64,000 nt of DNA from Ariolimax columbianus. Its lineage: Eukaryota; Mollusca; Gastropoda; Stylommatophora; Arionidae. The notes beneath the pieces were generated by a model that was given only the letters and a program-made list of their open reading frames with translations, had not been told where the DNA came from and did no database searches. Made by a program: the position numbers and the translations under genes. The DNA lies in contig JAVGWX010000013.1 in NCBI GenBank assembly GCA_036924085.1, positions 41,323,893 through 41,387,892 of the forward strand. The letters are read 5' to 3'. Below, piece after piece: positions 52,379 through 64,000 of this stretch. Positions within the stretch are counted from its first letter, which is position 1. The number at the start of each line of letters is the position of its first letter.

Positions 52379-52990
52379 TCTCATGGAGAGACTGACCGTC
52401 AAACTCTGAGGTGCATTATTGGACCAGTCTCCCGAGCATGTACTCTCCTTAGGTACCGAAGACAGCGATAGTCGCATGGAAGATGGCCGCATCCGCAAAG
52501 ATATTGTATATGAACACATGGTAAAAGAACAGTTACCGACCACAGCTGACGTTAAAAGACTCGTGCAAGCGGGACACGAAGAGGGTCCTGGATATGTATC
52601 TGACATTTTGGGAAGGCTGGGATCAAGAGGTTGGGCATTGCATAAGCTGCAGCGATCAGCGACCGATAGCCATATACAAGCAGCAAGGTCAGAGCCCCAC
52701 AACTGCCAAAACCTCTCTCCACCTCCTCGTGGTGATCCTGGATAACAGGCTGCAACAGGACAGACTAGCTAAGAGAAGGGATGAAAGAAAGAAGGCTATT
52801 TCGATACCCACAAATGATAGCTGAAGACGGATGTGTCTGACCGAAAGGTGCAAATAACAGTCAAGCTGTAAACGTCTCCGGACTACATCCTGCTACATGC
52901 AAAGCTCTTTTCGGGGCTTGGCAGAGGGAGTTTAAGACAAAGAATAAGAAGAAGAAGAAAAAGAAGAAGAAGAAGAAGAAGAAGAAAAGG
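52379..52990 (+). pseudogene. LINE C-terminus and SINE-like tail, right copy
   Basis: Equivalent of 3065-3670, with RMEDGRIRKDIVYE, the SINE-like 3' blocks and a differing GAA-rich tract. Confidence 0.65.
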
Positions 52991-54064
52991 CTTAGCTGCA
53001 GCTCGATCTAAATGGAGATGCAATCTGAAAAGCCAACTTAGGCTGGGCGAAAATAAGCTCACGCAACACTGATAAGTAAAAAGACAACGTCGCAAGGAAA
53101 AGGAAATAACGACTCATTAGAGAGTTGCTACTCCAAGGTCGCACCATTATATATTCAGTTGTGACTGAAAAGAGGCTATTTATTGACTGTAAAGTAATGT
53201 ATATTAAGTATATGCTAATCCATTTCAGCCATTTACCAAGCACATTGAGAAACATTTGTTTCTTTGCACATTTTACAAAATCTGAACCTGCAGGTTGCCT
53301 AAATATTTGTTTGGTTCTAACATAGGGTTGAGATGTATGGATGGTAATATGATCACACATACGTGGTCAGTACTTTAATAATAAATGTTGGTGGACAAAT
53401 AGAAGTCAGACATAAATATACATTTAGTCAAATATAGTTATATTGGTAGATCTCTAGACATTTAACAATTTAGATTGACTTAAAGATAGACAAATGAGGT
53501 AGGCATTTATAAAACCAATATCACAAAGAACCTACATTTTATGGAATGTGCTGTACATTCTAAACTCTGTGCATTTTGTACCCACAGTTCACAACGTGCA
53601 GAAATCTCTAGTTTGTCAATAGAGAAGAATTTGAGTGCTTTGGAAGAATGATATACTCAACGAGGCATGCTTGGAAACTGAGAATAAGAAACCTGCATAC
53701 ACCAATATCAATTTTAATGGACATCTCAACATTGAAAAAAACCAAACACCATTGTATTGATGGTATTACTCAGGATCTTAATTATTTCTCTACAACAATA
53801 AAATAGTTTCTTTTCATTTGATTTTCAACTTTTTATTCCATTCTTTCTTTGGATGATTTGTTTTGTTTGGTGATTGCACGTGCTATTTGTTCACCTAAAC
53901 ATTTGATTTTGTTTTTGTGCAACAGTTATTGACATGTTGTCTTCTAATACATCAAAGACAATGAGAAATGTATGGATTGAAAGCCTTTTCACACCATCTT
54001 TTCTGTGACATTTGAGAACATCCATTAATGGAAGGCGGGATTGGGATGATAAATTCACTATCAG

Positions 54065-54114
<50 letters not shown>

Positions 54115-54230
54115 TTAGTTAGTTTTAGTTATTTAGCCTCCAGGGCATGAGTTAGTAAAACCACCAATGTAACTAGCAGAAACATAATGCCAATGAAAAG
54201 GTGCAAAACATAATTGAAGCTAATTCAGTT
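52991..54230. other. AT-rich stretch, right copy; no gene
   Basis: Equivalent of 3671-4887; holds the 43-bp TA tract at 54066-54108 and no recognisable gene. Confidence 0.6.
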
Positions 54231-56268
54231 CAGTTCAGTTCATCCCGTAACCCATCAGGTAGTTGGGGCACACATGAAGACATGAAAATCCCACGCCAGC
54301 TCTCTCTGTCTGTCGCCGCCTGACGTATCTTACCGGGACGAAGGCCTGACCACTCAGCGATGTTGTCCACCCATCTCTTCCTTGGACGTCCTCGCCTTCT
54401 CTGTCCCGGTACGGATCCAATGAGTATCGAGTTGGGACTTCCATTGGACCTCGCGACGTGCCCGCACCAGGCCATCTTTTGTCTTTTGATAGTTGTGAAC
54501 AGATCTTCAAAAGGACCAATAGCGTCTGCAACTCTCTGACGGATCTCTACGTTCGTGACACGATCCTTATATGTAACATTTAGGAGTTTTCTATAGCACC
54601 GCATTTCCATTGCACGTATTCTGCCCTAGGATATCTGCTGTAATGGTCCAGGTCTCGCAGGCATACAGAAATATTGACAGCACCAAAGAGCGCAGTAGTC
54701 TGACTTTTATGCCGAGGGCGAGGCGCTTGTCTCGCCAAATAGGTTGCAGCCTAGTCAGCACAACTGTTGTTTGTGCTATTCTGGCAGTTACCCCTGGCTT
54801 CGAACCCTCTTCGCTGATCAACGATCCAAGATATTTGAAACGTTTCACCACCTCAAGTACCTGCCCATTTGCCTCTATGACAGATTGAAACCCTGCAACG
54901 TTATTGGTCTTGAGTTTTGTTTTATCAGCATTTTTTTCCATACCAAAACTCAGGGCCGTTCTATCCAATCTACCAATCAACTCCTGGAGTTCCCTCTCTG
55001 TTCCTGCCAATACATCAATATCATCAGCAAAGCGGAAGTTGGTGATAAGCCGGTCACCAATTGTAACCGTGCCAACATGTCCTTTTAAGGTCGTCTCCAT
55101 TATTCTCTCCAAGAAGATATTGAAGAGTGCGGGGGAGAGTATACATCCCTGTCTCACACCCACCGTCGTACGGAACCAATCGCCTAGCGTTCCCTCTACT
55201 GAGACAGCGCTGGTCGCCTGCTGATAAAGGTTTGCAATTACCCTCACAATATCACTGTTAAACCTATAATGCCTCATTGTTGACCATATCGCCGCATGCC
55301 ACACTCTGTCAAACGCCTTTCGAAAGTCAATGAAGGCATGGTAGAGTGGTTGATGATACTCTGAGTACTTCTCATTCAGTAGACGAAGATTAAATATCTG
55401 CTCGATGGTACTCCTTCCCGCTCGAAAGCCCGCTTGTTCTTCGGCAATGATACTCTCCGCCTGAGGATTCAGTCTGTTAAGTAATATCCTCAAGATAACT
55501 TTACTTGGATGACTTATCAGACTGATTGTTCGATAGTTCTAACACACATTTAGGTTTCCCGATTTAGGCAGTGGTATAATGACTGATTGTGTCCAGCAGG
55601 TGGGCCACACCCCTGTCTGCCAAATTCTATTGCAGATGTAAGTCAGGGTAGTTATTGTCGCCTCACCTCCCACTTGCAGGAGCTCTGCTGGAATATTATC
55701 AACACCGACAGCCTTCCTTCTCTTCAGCATTTTTACGGCTTCATATACTTCTTCCCTTGTTATCGTTTGATTTTCCTCTACCAGACTCACTGCAGGAGAC
55801 ATTGCCATTCTTGGGTCACCTCGATCTTCATGCTTATATAGCTCCGAATAGTACTCTGTCCAGCGCTCACGAATGTCTTGAGCTTCTGTGAGACATTTCC
55901 CACTCTTGTCCTGAATCGTCGTATTTCGACCTTGGACAGGTCTTACTAAGTCCTTGACTAATTTATATGCTCCCTTGGCATCATTTCGTCCCAGATTTCG
56001 TTCGATAACTGCGCACTGAGCCGTTATCCAATCCACCTTGGCCTGTTTCATCTTGGTCTTTATGGATCTATTTATCTCTCTATATCGCTGAATCCCATCT
56101 AGTGTATTCTTCGCTCCCTTCAATCGTCGTCTCTTGTCACATGTCCAGTATTTCACTCGTGATCCATGCTTTCTTTTTAACCCTGCACCTACCTAGAACC
56201 TCAGATGCCGTGTTGAGTAAAGCCGAATTCAAGGCTTCCGTCATCGTTTCAACATCTGCCTCCAATTA
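54231..56268 (-). pseudogene. Pentamer-tailed LINE, right copy of 4888-6925
   Basis: Same nearly open RT (56156-54591) with intact FRFADDIDVLAG, the same internal TAG (55539-55541) and the same 1-bp insertion before the C-terminal part. The 3' tail has one more cagtt unit than the left copy. Confidence 0.9.
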
Positions 56269-57637
56269 CAGGAGTTCAAATACCTAGAAAGTGTTTTCGC
56301 TGATGACGGCAAAGTGGACAGAGATATTACACATATAATTCTGAAGGCGAACAGTGCCCACTATCAAATTGCACCGATTTTAAAACACCTTGAAATGTTT
56401 CTTTCAACTAAGAGGAGACTGATAAATACACTATTTATTTCTACATTGTGTTACCAATGTCAATCTTGGTCCTTAATAAACACATAAAAGTAAGTTTCAG
56501 AAGAGCTGTGAGATGCGCTGTATGAGAAATGCAGACGGAAAGACAATCCGTGACTGAATTCGCAAAATCACACTGCGGCAGATGATGGTGACAAACCACA
56601 GCCGATAGATATCTAGAGTAGGTCATGGACAAGCCCAGTTAGTAACTACAAGTACATTGATCATCAACAAATCAACTGGTTTGGTCATTTAGTCAGAATG
56701 CATTTTAACCAGCCTGCAACAAGAGCATATCGTATGCAGAGTTTCGGTCCACGAGCAAGGGGCAGACCTCGACGTCGATGAATGTAGGGTGTTTCTGAAA
56801 CTCTCAGGTAGTTACACCTTATGACAGCACAAGCCTCCCACATGGCGATAACAAGAAATCTATGCATCCGGGCTCTCTGCGACGCCGTATGTCAAAGGTG
56901 GTAGGACAAAAGAAGAAGCTATAACATATATATGTATACTAGCCTACTAATTGGCCATACTTTTCCACATCTACCTTCATACAAGACAAATAAATTCCAG
57001 ACCAGTGGAAGTCCCCAAAGACAATCCTGATCTCCTAAAAAGGTCACAGGAAAATTTTGGCGAACTTCCGCCCAATCTGCCTGCTATCAACTATTTTCAT
57101 ATTAGAAAGGCAACTCGACGAGAACCACCGCGAGAATAGGCAGGTTTCATGAAGGTCTGCTCAAATAAGGACCACCCAATCAACCAGTTGATGGAGAGTG
57201 TGGGACGTCCATATGTGCAGACGTATTGTGTTTGTAGACTACGAAAATCAAGACTACTATTAAGAAGTGCATAAGGGCTAGAGCAGCTAATTTCAGTCGT
57301 AAATGGACATAGTAAAGATCAAAACCTGTCTATAAACATAAATAAAACAAAGATAAATACCACCGACAAAACACAATGTCAGCATAAATTTACGGTGGAT
57401 GGTGAGGCAATAGATCAGGTCACACATTTTGAATAGCTGGGTTCCAGAATTGACAAAAATGGCGACTTCTCGAAAGAAAACAGAAGACTAAACATGGCAA
57501 TGCAGAGACTGAACAGCCTGAAGAAATTATGACAGAGCACCAATAAAATGATAACAGTCAACACAAAATAAAGGACAGAGAAGGTTAAGACAAAAGCTAA
57601 CCACGAATTTGAAACAGTCATACGGCGAAACCATCAA
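56269..57637 (+). pseudogene. Two LINE remnants, right copy of 6926-8290
   Basis: Carries the LQEFKYLESVFADDGKVD fragment (56269-56923) and the decayed RT remnant (56963-57637), with the same stops as the left copy. A 4-bp insertion (aata) near 56990 is private to this copy. Confidence 0.65.
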
Positions 57638-57646
57638 AAAAAGATA

Positions 57647-58283
57647 TACATCATGAAATGATAAAGAGATTTGAGAATCTTCCCACCGAAATTTAGATCT
57701 AGCATCAACACCGACAAAACGAGAAGTATAGAAAGCGACCACGATCTTGTTATGATGATTATGCGTCTGCGATTGAAGGTAGTCGCAAAGAAAGATGTGA
57801 CTAGACTAAAGTTTGATCTGGGCAAACTAAAAGACACAACAATCATCGAAGTGTTCCAAACAAGGGTAGGAGGGAGATTTGCTCCACTGGTGTCTCTCAG
57901 AGAGGGACTGGATACCGATACAGCAACAGAGTCTCTTAACGCAGCTCTCACAGATTAGCAACTTCGACACAACGCATTCCGTTTTCTGGACTACATTCTG
58001 CTACTTAAGCCCTTTCAGTGTTTGGTAGTGGGAGATTGAGAACGAACGAAGAAGAAGAAGAAATGGTCTTGCAAATACAATCCTCCACGGAAAGGTGCAA
58101 GGCAGACGACGAAGAGGCCGTCCCAAAAAGAGGTGGGAGGACAACATACGAGAATGGACCAGTCTCAGACCAGAAGAGGCACAGGTTGCGGCTTCTGACA
58201 GAGAAGGGTGGCGTTGGCTTATGAGGATGTCTCATGTGTGCCCCAATAACCTCACCGGTTACGGGATGACCTGACCTGACCGA
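57647..58283 (+). pseudogene. LINE endonuclease end, SINE-like tail and LINE 3' end, right copy
   Basis: Equivalent of 8300-8936: ESDHDLVMMIMRLRLK frame (57671-57958), SINE-like end (57959-58056) and the pentamer-tailed LINE 3' end (58057-58283). Confidence 0.75.
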
Positions 58284-59431
58284 AGAGGTTTCACCCTGGG
58301 GGCAACTCTTCTCTCTTCTCTTACCTCACTCTGTTTCATTTGACTCTGTCCTACAGTCACACTCTTGCACAACTTTCACACGCGCCCTCATGGTGAGGCC
58401 CTTCCATTGCACTTTGATTGGGCTAGCTTCTGAGGGCACACAAACCTAGCATAGGTACATACAGACGCATACATGCATCCAAGCACTGGTTTATGCGTCC
58501 TGATATCGCTCAATGGACTACGGTCTGGGGTGGAAAATGGCGCGCCTCCGCCAGTAGAAACTAGTGAGGCAAACATCTAAGCAACAACAACTTGACCTGA
58601 CCACCAAAATAGATGAAGTCCACACGCAATGGGATTTCTTCAAAACAGCTATGCTAGATACACTGGAAACTAAACGTGGAACAAAGAAAATAAGACAATG
58701 AGCAAAGAAAAGTTCAACTTGGTGGAATGACGAAGTTAAAGAATTTATACAGATTAAAACGGAACTATAATGGCCACTGCTAAAATCTAAAAACCCAGAA
58801 TCGGTCAGTAAGAAGAAACAATATAAATATAATCAAAAGAAGCGTGATAGATTTTCCGGCAAGATGGCGACCAGGCAACAGCTGCTCTCATGACATGAAC
58901 CGAACAAACCATCTCAAACGTAACAAAGAAATAACTTTATTAGTTTTCATCAGAACACAACTAATGATTATCCAATATAGAAAATCAAACATGGAAATAA
59001 ATGTGATCAAACCATTTGCTGCGTCAAAGGTTCTGAGCATGTTCCAAATGACCACCTTTGAACTGGTTGTTTAAAAGAGTTTAACGTACATCTCCCTCTA
59101 AACATGGTAGTCTGTATCAGACGTCTTTGATCACCGTACATTTTGTTCTACAGATGGATGGATGCGCGCTCTCATTCTGCCCCACTTAAAGATACCCCAG
59201 TCTTCAGAACATGTTCTCCGTCATACCAGCATCATACAATTCAGTAAATTGGTCACAATTGGCAATTAAAAGAAAATAAATTAGATACGAATTTGAAAAC
59301 CATTTATTGTTGTACTAACATTGTCCCATATTTCTCAACATAATTCCTACCAACATTAATACATTTATTCCATTGCTTAATCAGTGCAAGAAAAAGGCTC
59401 ATTTGGTTCTATTTGCGTTCGTCAGCCAATA
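58284..59431. other. Right copy of 8937-10084
   Basis: Unassigned sequence, the LINE linker fragment (58588-58842, +) and the possible mariner-type C-terminal remnant (59304-59397, -). No lesions distinguish it from the left copy. Confidence 0.5.
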
Positions 59432-60052
59432 GCTGAAAACTGCTTCAAGACACGAGAAGAGGTTAAACAATTTTCATATGCGATGTCTTCGAAGTATAAT
59501 GAACATAAAATGGCAGGGCAAGGTGACCAACTCGGAAATACTGAAACGTGCCCTGATACCTTCCCTTTTCTCGACACTGAGCAACAAGAGACTGAGATGG
59601 TTGGGTCACGGGAAACGAATGTAAAATACCCGCATTCCGAAGCAGTTATTCCTGGGTGAACTCATATTAGGTACCATATCCCAATGATGGCCTAAATTAA
59701 GATACAAGAACATTTGCAAAAGATCCATGAACGATTTTACGATCAATCCAAATACCTGAGAGGAGATTGTAGAGGATAGAGCTACACGCAGAGCGACCTT
59801 GAGAGCGGGCATCGAGTCATAAGAGTTAGTTCTGGCGACAAAGATGGACGACAAGCGACGCAAAAAAAAAAGGAGTCTTCATCACACCAATCGAACTTTT
59901 TCTGTTTAGACTGCTGTCGTCCCTGTCCATCGAGAATCGGTAAAATCAGCCAGGAAAGTCGATGTCCCTCCAGGACAGATGCTGCCACCGCCATCTCTAC
60001 AACAGACCAGCTTACTGACCGTTTGTCAAGGCGCAAACGACCATAGTCTGGG
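59432..60052 (+). pseudogene. RTE-like LINE C-terminus, right copy of 10085-10705
   Basis: Same sequence of C-terminal words and the same stops, ending in the FFCLDCCRPCPSRIG zinc-finger-like block. Confidence 0.8.
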
Positions 60053-60746
60053 TACCCATGATGGACGCACTTTCCAGAAATTCAATCGATCATGCATTAT
60101 GCTGTAGACTAAACTACGCGAACAGTATTGCTGTTGCCACACTGTCTATCGTTACTGTTCTTTCCCCTCGAATTATCTCCCCTACCCTTCACACAAATGC
60201 TTCTGTTGTAATCTTAACAGGATGCCCAGGTAGGGCTTCAATCAGCATTTTTAAAGCGTCCTTGAGAAAACTTATCGATAAGTATTGCACCGCTTTACCT
60301 GACAAACACTTCTCACCGTAACAGAAAGCATTTCCTTATGAATATCATTTGTACAAGAACATTTTCCCTCGCCCTTCACACCCGCTTAAATAAACCCCAC
60401 TACCCAACAGCTGCTTTTTATGTACTCTCTGTGAGTAAGAACGCCATATTTAATCTCGGCTACGCACGTGCATGCGACACCTAACGTCTGCTAAATAAGT
60501 AATCACAAAGCTGGATGTTGCTGCTACCTTTTGACACCTTTAGAAACTATCAGCTACGTCGTTCAGCTATTCCATATCGATGTGTGATCCATTTACTGAC
60601 TTACTTCGTATATATCGTATAATCAAAAACATAAAATGAAAAGCTAGAGAAAACAATATAAGGTTTATATTGTATTATATAGTAAGCCGCAGGAAGTTCT
60701 AAAAAACCTCCAACACAGCCCAAGCCTTCGGTTACCTGGCAACACT
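60053..60746. other. Unassigned sequence, right copy of 10706-11399
   Basis: No gene recognised; an 87-codon frame at 60058-60321 is conserved only because the whole segment is duplicated. Confidence 0.4.
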
Positions 60747-61132
60747 AATACATGTTTGGCTTGGCTTCGTTCGTTCGTTCTCAATCTCCCGCTACCAAAC
60801 CCTGATAATGGCCTAAGTAGCAAAATGAAGTTCAGAGAACGGAATGCGTTGTGTCGTAGTTTACAGTTTGACTGCCATATTTGCACCTTTCGGTCCAACA
60901 CATCCGACATCAGCAAGCATTTGTTGAGTACAGGGTTAGCATTCTCTCTTCGATCCCTTCTCCTTAGCCAGTCTGCTTGGTTGCAGCCTGTTATCCAGGA
61001 TCACCGCTTGAAGGTGTAGAAGGGTCTTGGCAGCTCTGATTCGCTGGCCCTGACGCCAGCAGTCAGCTATGGGTCGCTGACCGCTGCAGCTCATGCGCTG
61101 CACAGCATCTTGATCACCTAAACATGTATGTT
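60747..61132 (-). mobile_element. SINE-like repeat, right copy of 11400-11785
   Basis: Same blocks and tail as the left copy. Confidence 0.75.
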
Positions 61133-61422
61133 TGAATACAAGTATTCCAAGTATTTCCAGTACAGTCACATATTTTGTCTACATCGTTCACTGTGTTTCC
61201 TTATACGAAGTACTAAGTGTTTTGCACCTTACATTCTGGTGAATCCACAGTCAGTACAAACTTTAAATGAACTCACATCCCATAGGTTTCCGTCCCTGCA
61301 GGTTTCGGAATCTGAACAGAGACATGTTCTCTGTTTGTGAGCCACTGTAGCTACACCGCGATTTTGAGCACTTCGATATAAGCTACATTCATGCACTTCA
61401 AATTAATATCCTTTCTATCAGT

Positions 61423-61620
61423 GGTTAGCGACCTATAGCTGGCTGCTAGAGTCAGGTCCAGCGAATCAGAGCTGCCAAGACCCTTCTACACCTCCACGTG
61501 GTGATCCTGGATAACAGGCTGCAGCAGGACAGACTGGCTAAGGAGAAGGGATCGAAGAGGGAATGCTAACCCGGTACTAATAAAATGATTGCTGTAGTCG
61601 GATGTGTTGGACCGAAAGGT
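61423..61620 (+). mobile_element. SINE-like repeat left half, right copy
   Basis: Equivalent of 12076-12273, ending with the TSD ggaccgaaaggt at 61609-61620. It differs from the left copy at a few bases (ggttagcgacc, gctgctagagtc). Confidence 0.82.
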
Positions 61621-62117
61621 TCGATATCTACCTCTGTACGCTATCAGCCATATAGCTATCATGCTGGACGCAGAAGAGATGCAGACCAGCGGACATTGCA
61701 CACCTGCCCCACTGTGTCAACATCCCAGGTGGCGGGCAATGCTAGGCGTACCATCTCTGCATAGAAGCCAAGAAAATAAAGGGAACAGGAGATACCCCAC
61801 TCACATGCAAATGCTACGTTTCTGGCAGGACGTTACGATCCTGGGGTACAGACAAACTGGACTGCCTCTCTTCCGGGTAAACCAGTCCATCTCATATATC
61901 ATCTCACATATCATTATCGCACCCTATAGACACGAGTAGTGAAGACTCGATAGTCTGGTAAGACAACTTCCATAAGAGAGACAACTCTGATCATAAACAA
62001 CTAGCTGCCTTGCAGATAGACTGGGGACAGCCAAAGGCTAAGGAGGGCATCCCTACAGAAACGCCTGTTGAAATCGGATGCACGGGGCCGCAAGCCTAAC
62101 AAAACGTAAATCGCAGC

Positions 62118-63320
62118 ATGATGACAGTACAACCGATTAGAAAAACGCATGGCGCTCATCCTGCGGAGTCCCGCCAGGCAGCGATAGTGCCGGGCCTCAC
62201 GCCTCGAAGGGGCCCACCCTTGACTACTAGTGGTCACCCACCCATGTGTCATGGAGTCAAGGCACATGGCTATGGGGCAACTTTTATTGACCAAAACCTC
62301 AAGACCCTCAAAATACTACAGTGGAATGCGGAGGGAGTCATTAACAAAAAACTTTCCCTAACACATCACCTGCATGAAGGTAAGATTGACGTGGCATGTA
62401 TCCAGGAAACGCACCTCAACAATAATCATAAATTCTCAATCAGAGGATACCAGACCTTCTGTCTCGATAGAGAAGGCCACAAAGGAGGGGTCCTGATACT
62501 GACCAGAAACTGCATACCGAGTAGCGCGGTATCTGTCAATCACACCGGACAAGCAGAAATTGTAGGAGTTTACATAATGGCTCAAGAGACGAAGCTCCGC
62601 ATTTTCAATCTGTACGGACCACCAAATAGAGACCTATCGCTCTCGAGTATGGAGGTCAGAGACTCCAACTGCATAGTAGTTGGAGATTTCAACAGCCACT
62701 CGGAGAGATGGGGATACTCTGACACAGACAGCAGAGGTGACGAAGTGGAAGATTGGGAGATAGATGCAAATCTCTCCCTAATCAATAGGCCGGAGGATAG
62801 CCCTAGCTTCTATTGAAGAACATGGCATACCACCTCGACTCCAGATTTGGCCTTCTCCACACAGGACATACACCATAAAATAGACCGCCAGGTGCTAAAC
62901 CAACTGGCAGGTAGCGACCACAGGCCGATCAGGCTAACCATTGACATGGAAGTAGGCCCACAGGAAACAAAACCGCTCCCACGTTGGAATTACAAACGAG
63001 CCGACTGGGACAGATTTGCAATCCTGACAGATGGGCTGTGTGAAACGATCAACACACGAAACAACAAAATGAAGCCCATGGTAGAAAGCCTAAGCAAGGC
63101 AATAATGCAAGCCGCCACTGAAACCATCCCAAGAGGAGCTAGGAAAAACTATAAGCCCTACTGGAATGATGAGTTGCAGAAAGTGGAAGATGCAGTAACA
63201 AATGCTAGGAACATGGCAGAGCGAGAACAATCCATGGAGGCAAACATCGCCCTCAAAGCCGCCACGGCGAAATACAAACACACTCTCAAGCAAACAGCAA
63301 GAGAAAGCTGGAAAAATTAA
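62118..63320 (+). pseudogene. EEP endonuclease of I-group LINE, right copy, nonsense mutation
   Basis: All catalytic words of the left copy are present: QWNAEG, QETHL, LYGPP, GDFNSHS, TPDLAF and GSDHRP. However, TGA replaces TCA after SFY, between the GDFN and TPDL motifs, so the domain would be truncated before its last catalytic residues. Confidence 0.9.
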
Positions 63321-64000
63321 ACGGAAAGCCTAAACCTGGGAAATGGGAAATGGGAAACTAAAGCGGAGAAACTTTGCAGAAATAGCCAAAGCAAAGATGC
63401 ACGAAGATCCCATAAACGCACAAACAACACCAAAACCCATCACTACTGTACGAAAACCTACCTGGAGGCAGGATATATTTCCAGAGGTGGTAGAAAATAT
63501 ACCAGGTATTGCAAACAAAAACTGCCAGACTGAAAAAGAAAGGAGAGATACTACCCTAAGCTTCATATCGAAAAGCTACCAAAGCATCGACTGGTCCCAT
63601 GCATACACCGACGGTTCTGTAACAAACACTACACAGAACGGAGGGGCAGGAGCATTCCTCAACCTACCAAATGGCAGACAAATAACACTGTCATTCGCTA
63701 CTGGTAAGTACACAAGCAATTTCAGAGCGTAGGCAGAGGCACTGAGGGCGGCAGTGGAAGAAATGGTGACACACAATGAAAATGAAAGCTATATAGTCCT
63801 GCTTACAGATGCTCTCGCCGTAGTCACAGCGCTAAAAAGCCAGAAAAACACTGAGCTTAATGACTTAAGAGCAGCACTCTGCAAACTGTGCCAGCAGTCC
63901 GCACCAAAAAGGGTGGTGGTACAGTGGGTCCCATCACACTGCAACATCCAAGGCAACGAGGAGGCAGACAGACTGGCAAAAGAAGGTGCAAGACTACCAC
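63321..64000 (+). pseudogene. I-group LINE RNase H remnant, right copy
   Basis: After the deletion the frame reads LKRRNFAEIAKAKMHEDPIN, HAYTDGSVTNTTQNGG, a TAG stop at 63731, then AEALRAAVEEM, VLLTDALAVV and NEEADRLAKEGA, running off the window. Confidence 0.88.

Larger units (their letters stand above)
49314..64000. repeat. Large direct duplication, right copy
   Basis: Right copy of 1-15009. Private differences include a 4-bp insertion near 56990, a longer TA tract (54066-54108), an extra cagtt unit at about 54230, a TCA-to-TGA stop near 62814 and a 357-bp net deletion at about 63340. It runs off the window end. Confidence 0.95.
61621..64000 (+). mobile_element. I-group LINE, right copy (cut by window end)
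   Basis: Equivalent of 12274-15009. The endonuclease frame is broken by TGA near 62814 (TCA in the left copy), giving frames 62118-62816 and 62847-63320. A net 357-bp deletion at about 63340 joins the linker (LNLG) to GKLKRRNFAEIAKAKM and leaves an extra gggaaat unit at the junction. It shares with the left copy the TAA after ESWKN and the TAG in the RNase H (63731). Confidence 0.9.

Overview
The window looks like invertebrate nuclear DNA built almost entirely of transposable elements. I recognise no host protein-coding gene with confidence. The mix of element types (RNase H-bearing I-group LINEs, RTE-like and CR1-like LINEs, a Tx1/L1-type LINE, a Penelope-like element with a GIY-YIG nuclease, tRNA-derived SINEs and minisatellites) and the absence of any bacterial gene layout suggest a marine metazoan, perhaps a lophotrochozoan such as a mollusc. 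That assignment is inference only.

Layout. Positions 1-15009 and 49314-64000 are two direct, almost identical copies of one segment. They lie about 49.0-49.3 kb apart and share nearly every stop codon and frameshift; both run off the window, so neither boundary is visible. Inside each copy, in order, are: an RTE-like LINE relic (+), a LINE of a family with (TGACC)n/(TGAAC)n tails (-), a LINE 3' end (+), an AT-rich gap, a second pentamer-tailed LINE (-), several LINE scraps (+), a LINE C-terminus with a zinc-finger end (+), SINE-like repeats, and an I-group LINE (+) inserted in one of those SINE-like repeats with a 12-bp target-site duplication (TSD).

Positions 15437-49313 are seen once. They hold a 5'-inverted LINE copy (15.7-16.3 kb), an interrupted 49-bp minisatellite (17.0-18.3 kb), a Penelope-like element (19.1-21.0 kb), and a roughly 9.5-kb degenerate satellite field (22.7-32.2 kb; local periods 28, 42 and 55 bp) containing inserted LINEs and a SINE. 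One of these insertions is a 2.8-kb I-group LINE with an 11-bp TSD. Next comes the Tx1-like LINE (34.07-38.73 kb) with an intact 1122-codon ORF2, a partial ORF1 and a poly(A) tail, flanked by 360-bp direct repeats. After it come a CR1-like LINE split by an I-group LINE (13-bp TSD), several LINE C-termini, a 46-bp minisatellite, a second SINE, and a degenerate RTE-1-like LINE (46.3-48.8 kb).

How it works together. The autonomous LINEs encode an AP-type endonuclease (EEP) and a reverse transcriptase (RT), and the I-group also an RNase H, for target-primed insertion. Most copies are 5'-truncated and dead. The Tx1-like ORF2 is the only complete, unbroken retrotransposition enzyme; the I-group copies at 24.8 and 41.4 kb have long intact RT-RNase H frames but lack the 5' part. 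The most notable features are the large duplication, the intact Tx1-like element with unusually long flanking repeats, and three nested insertions whose TSDs can be read directly.
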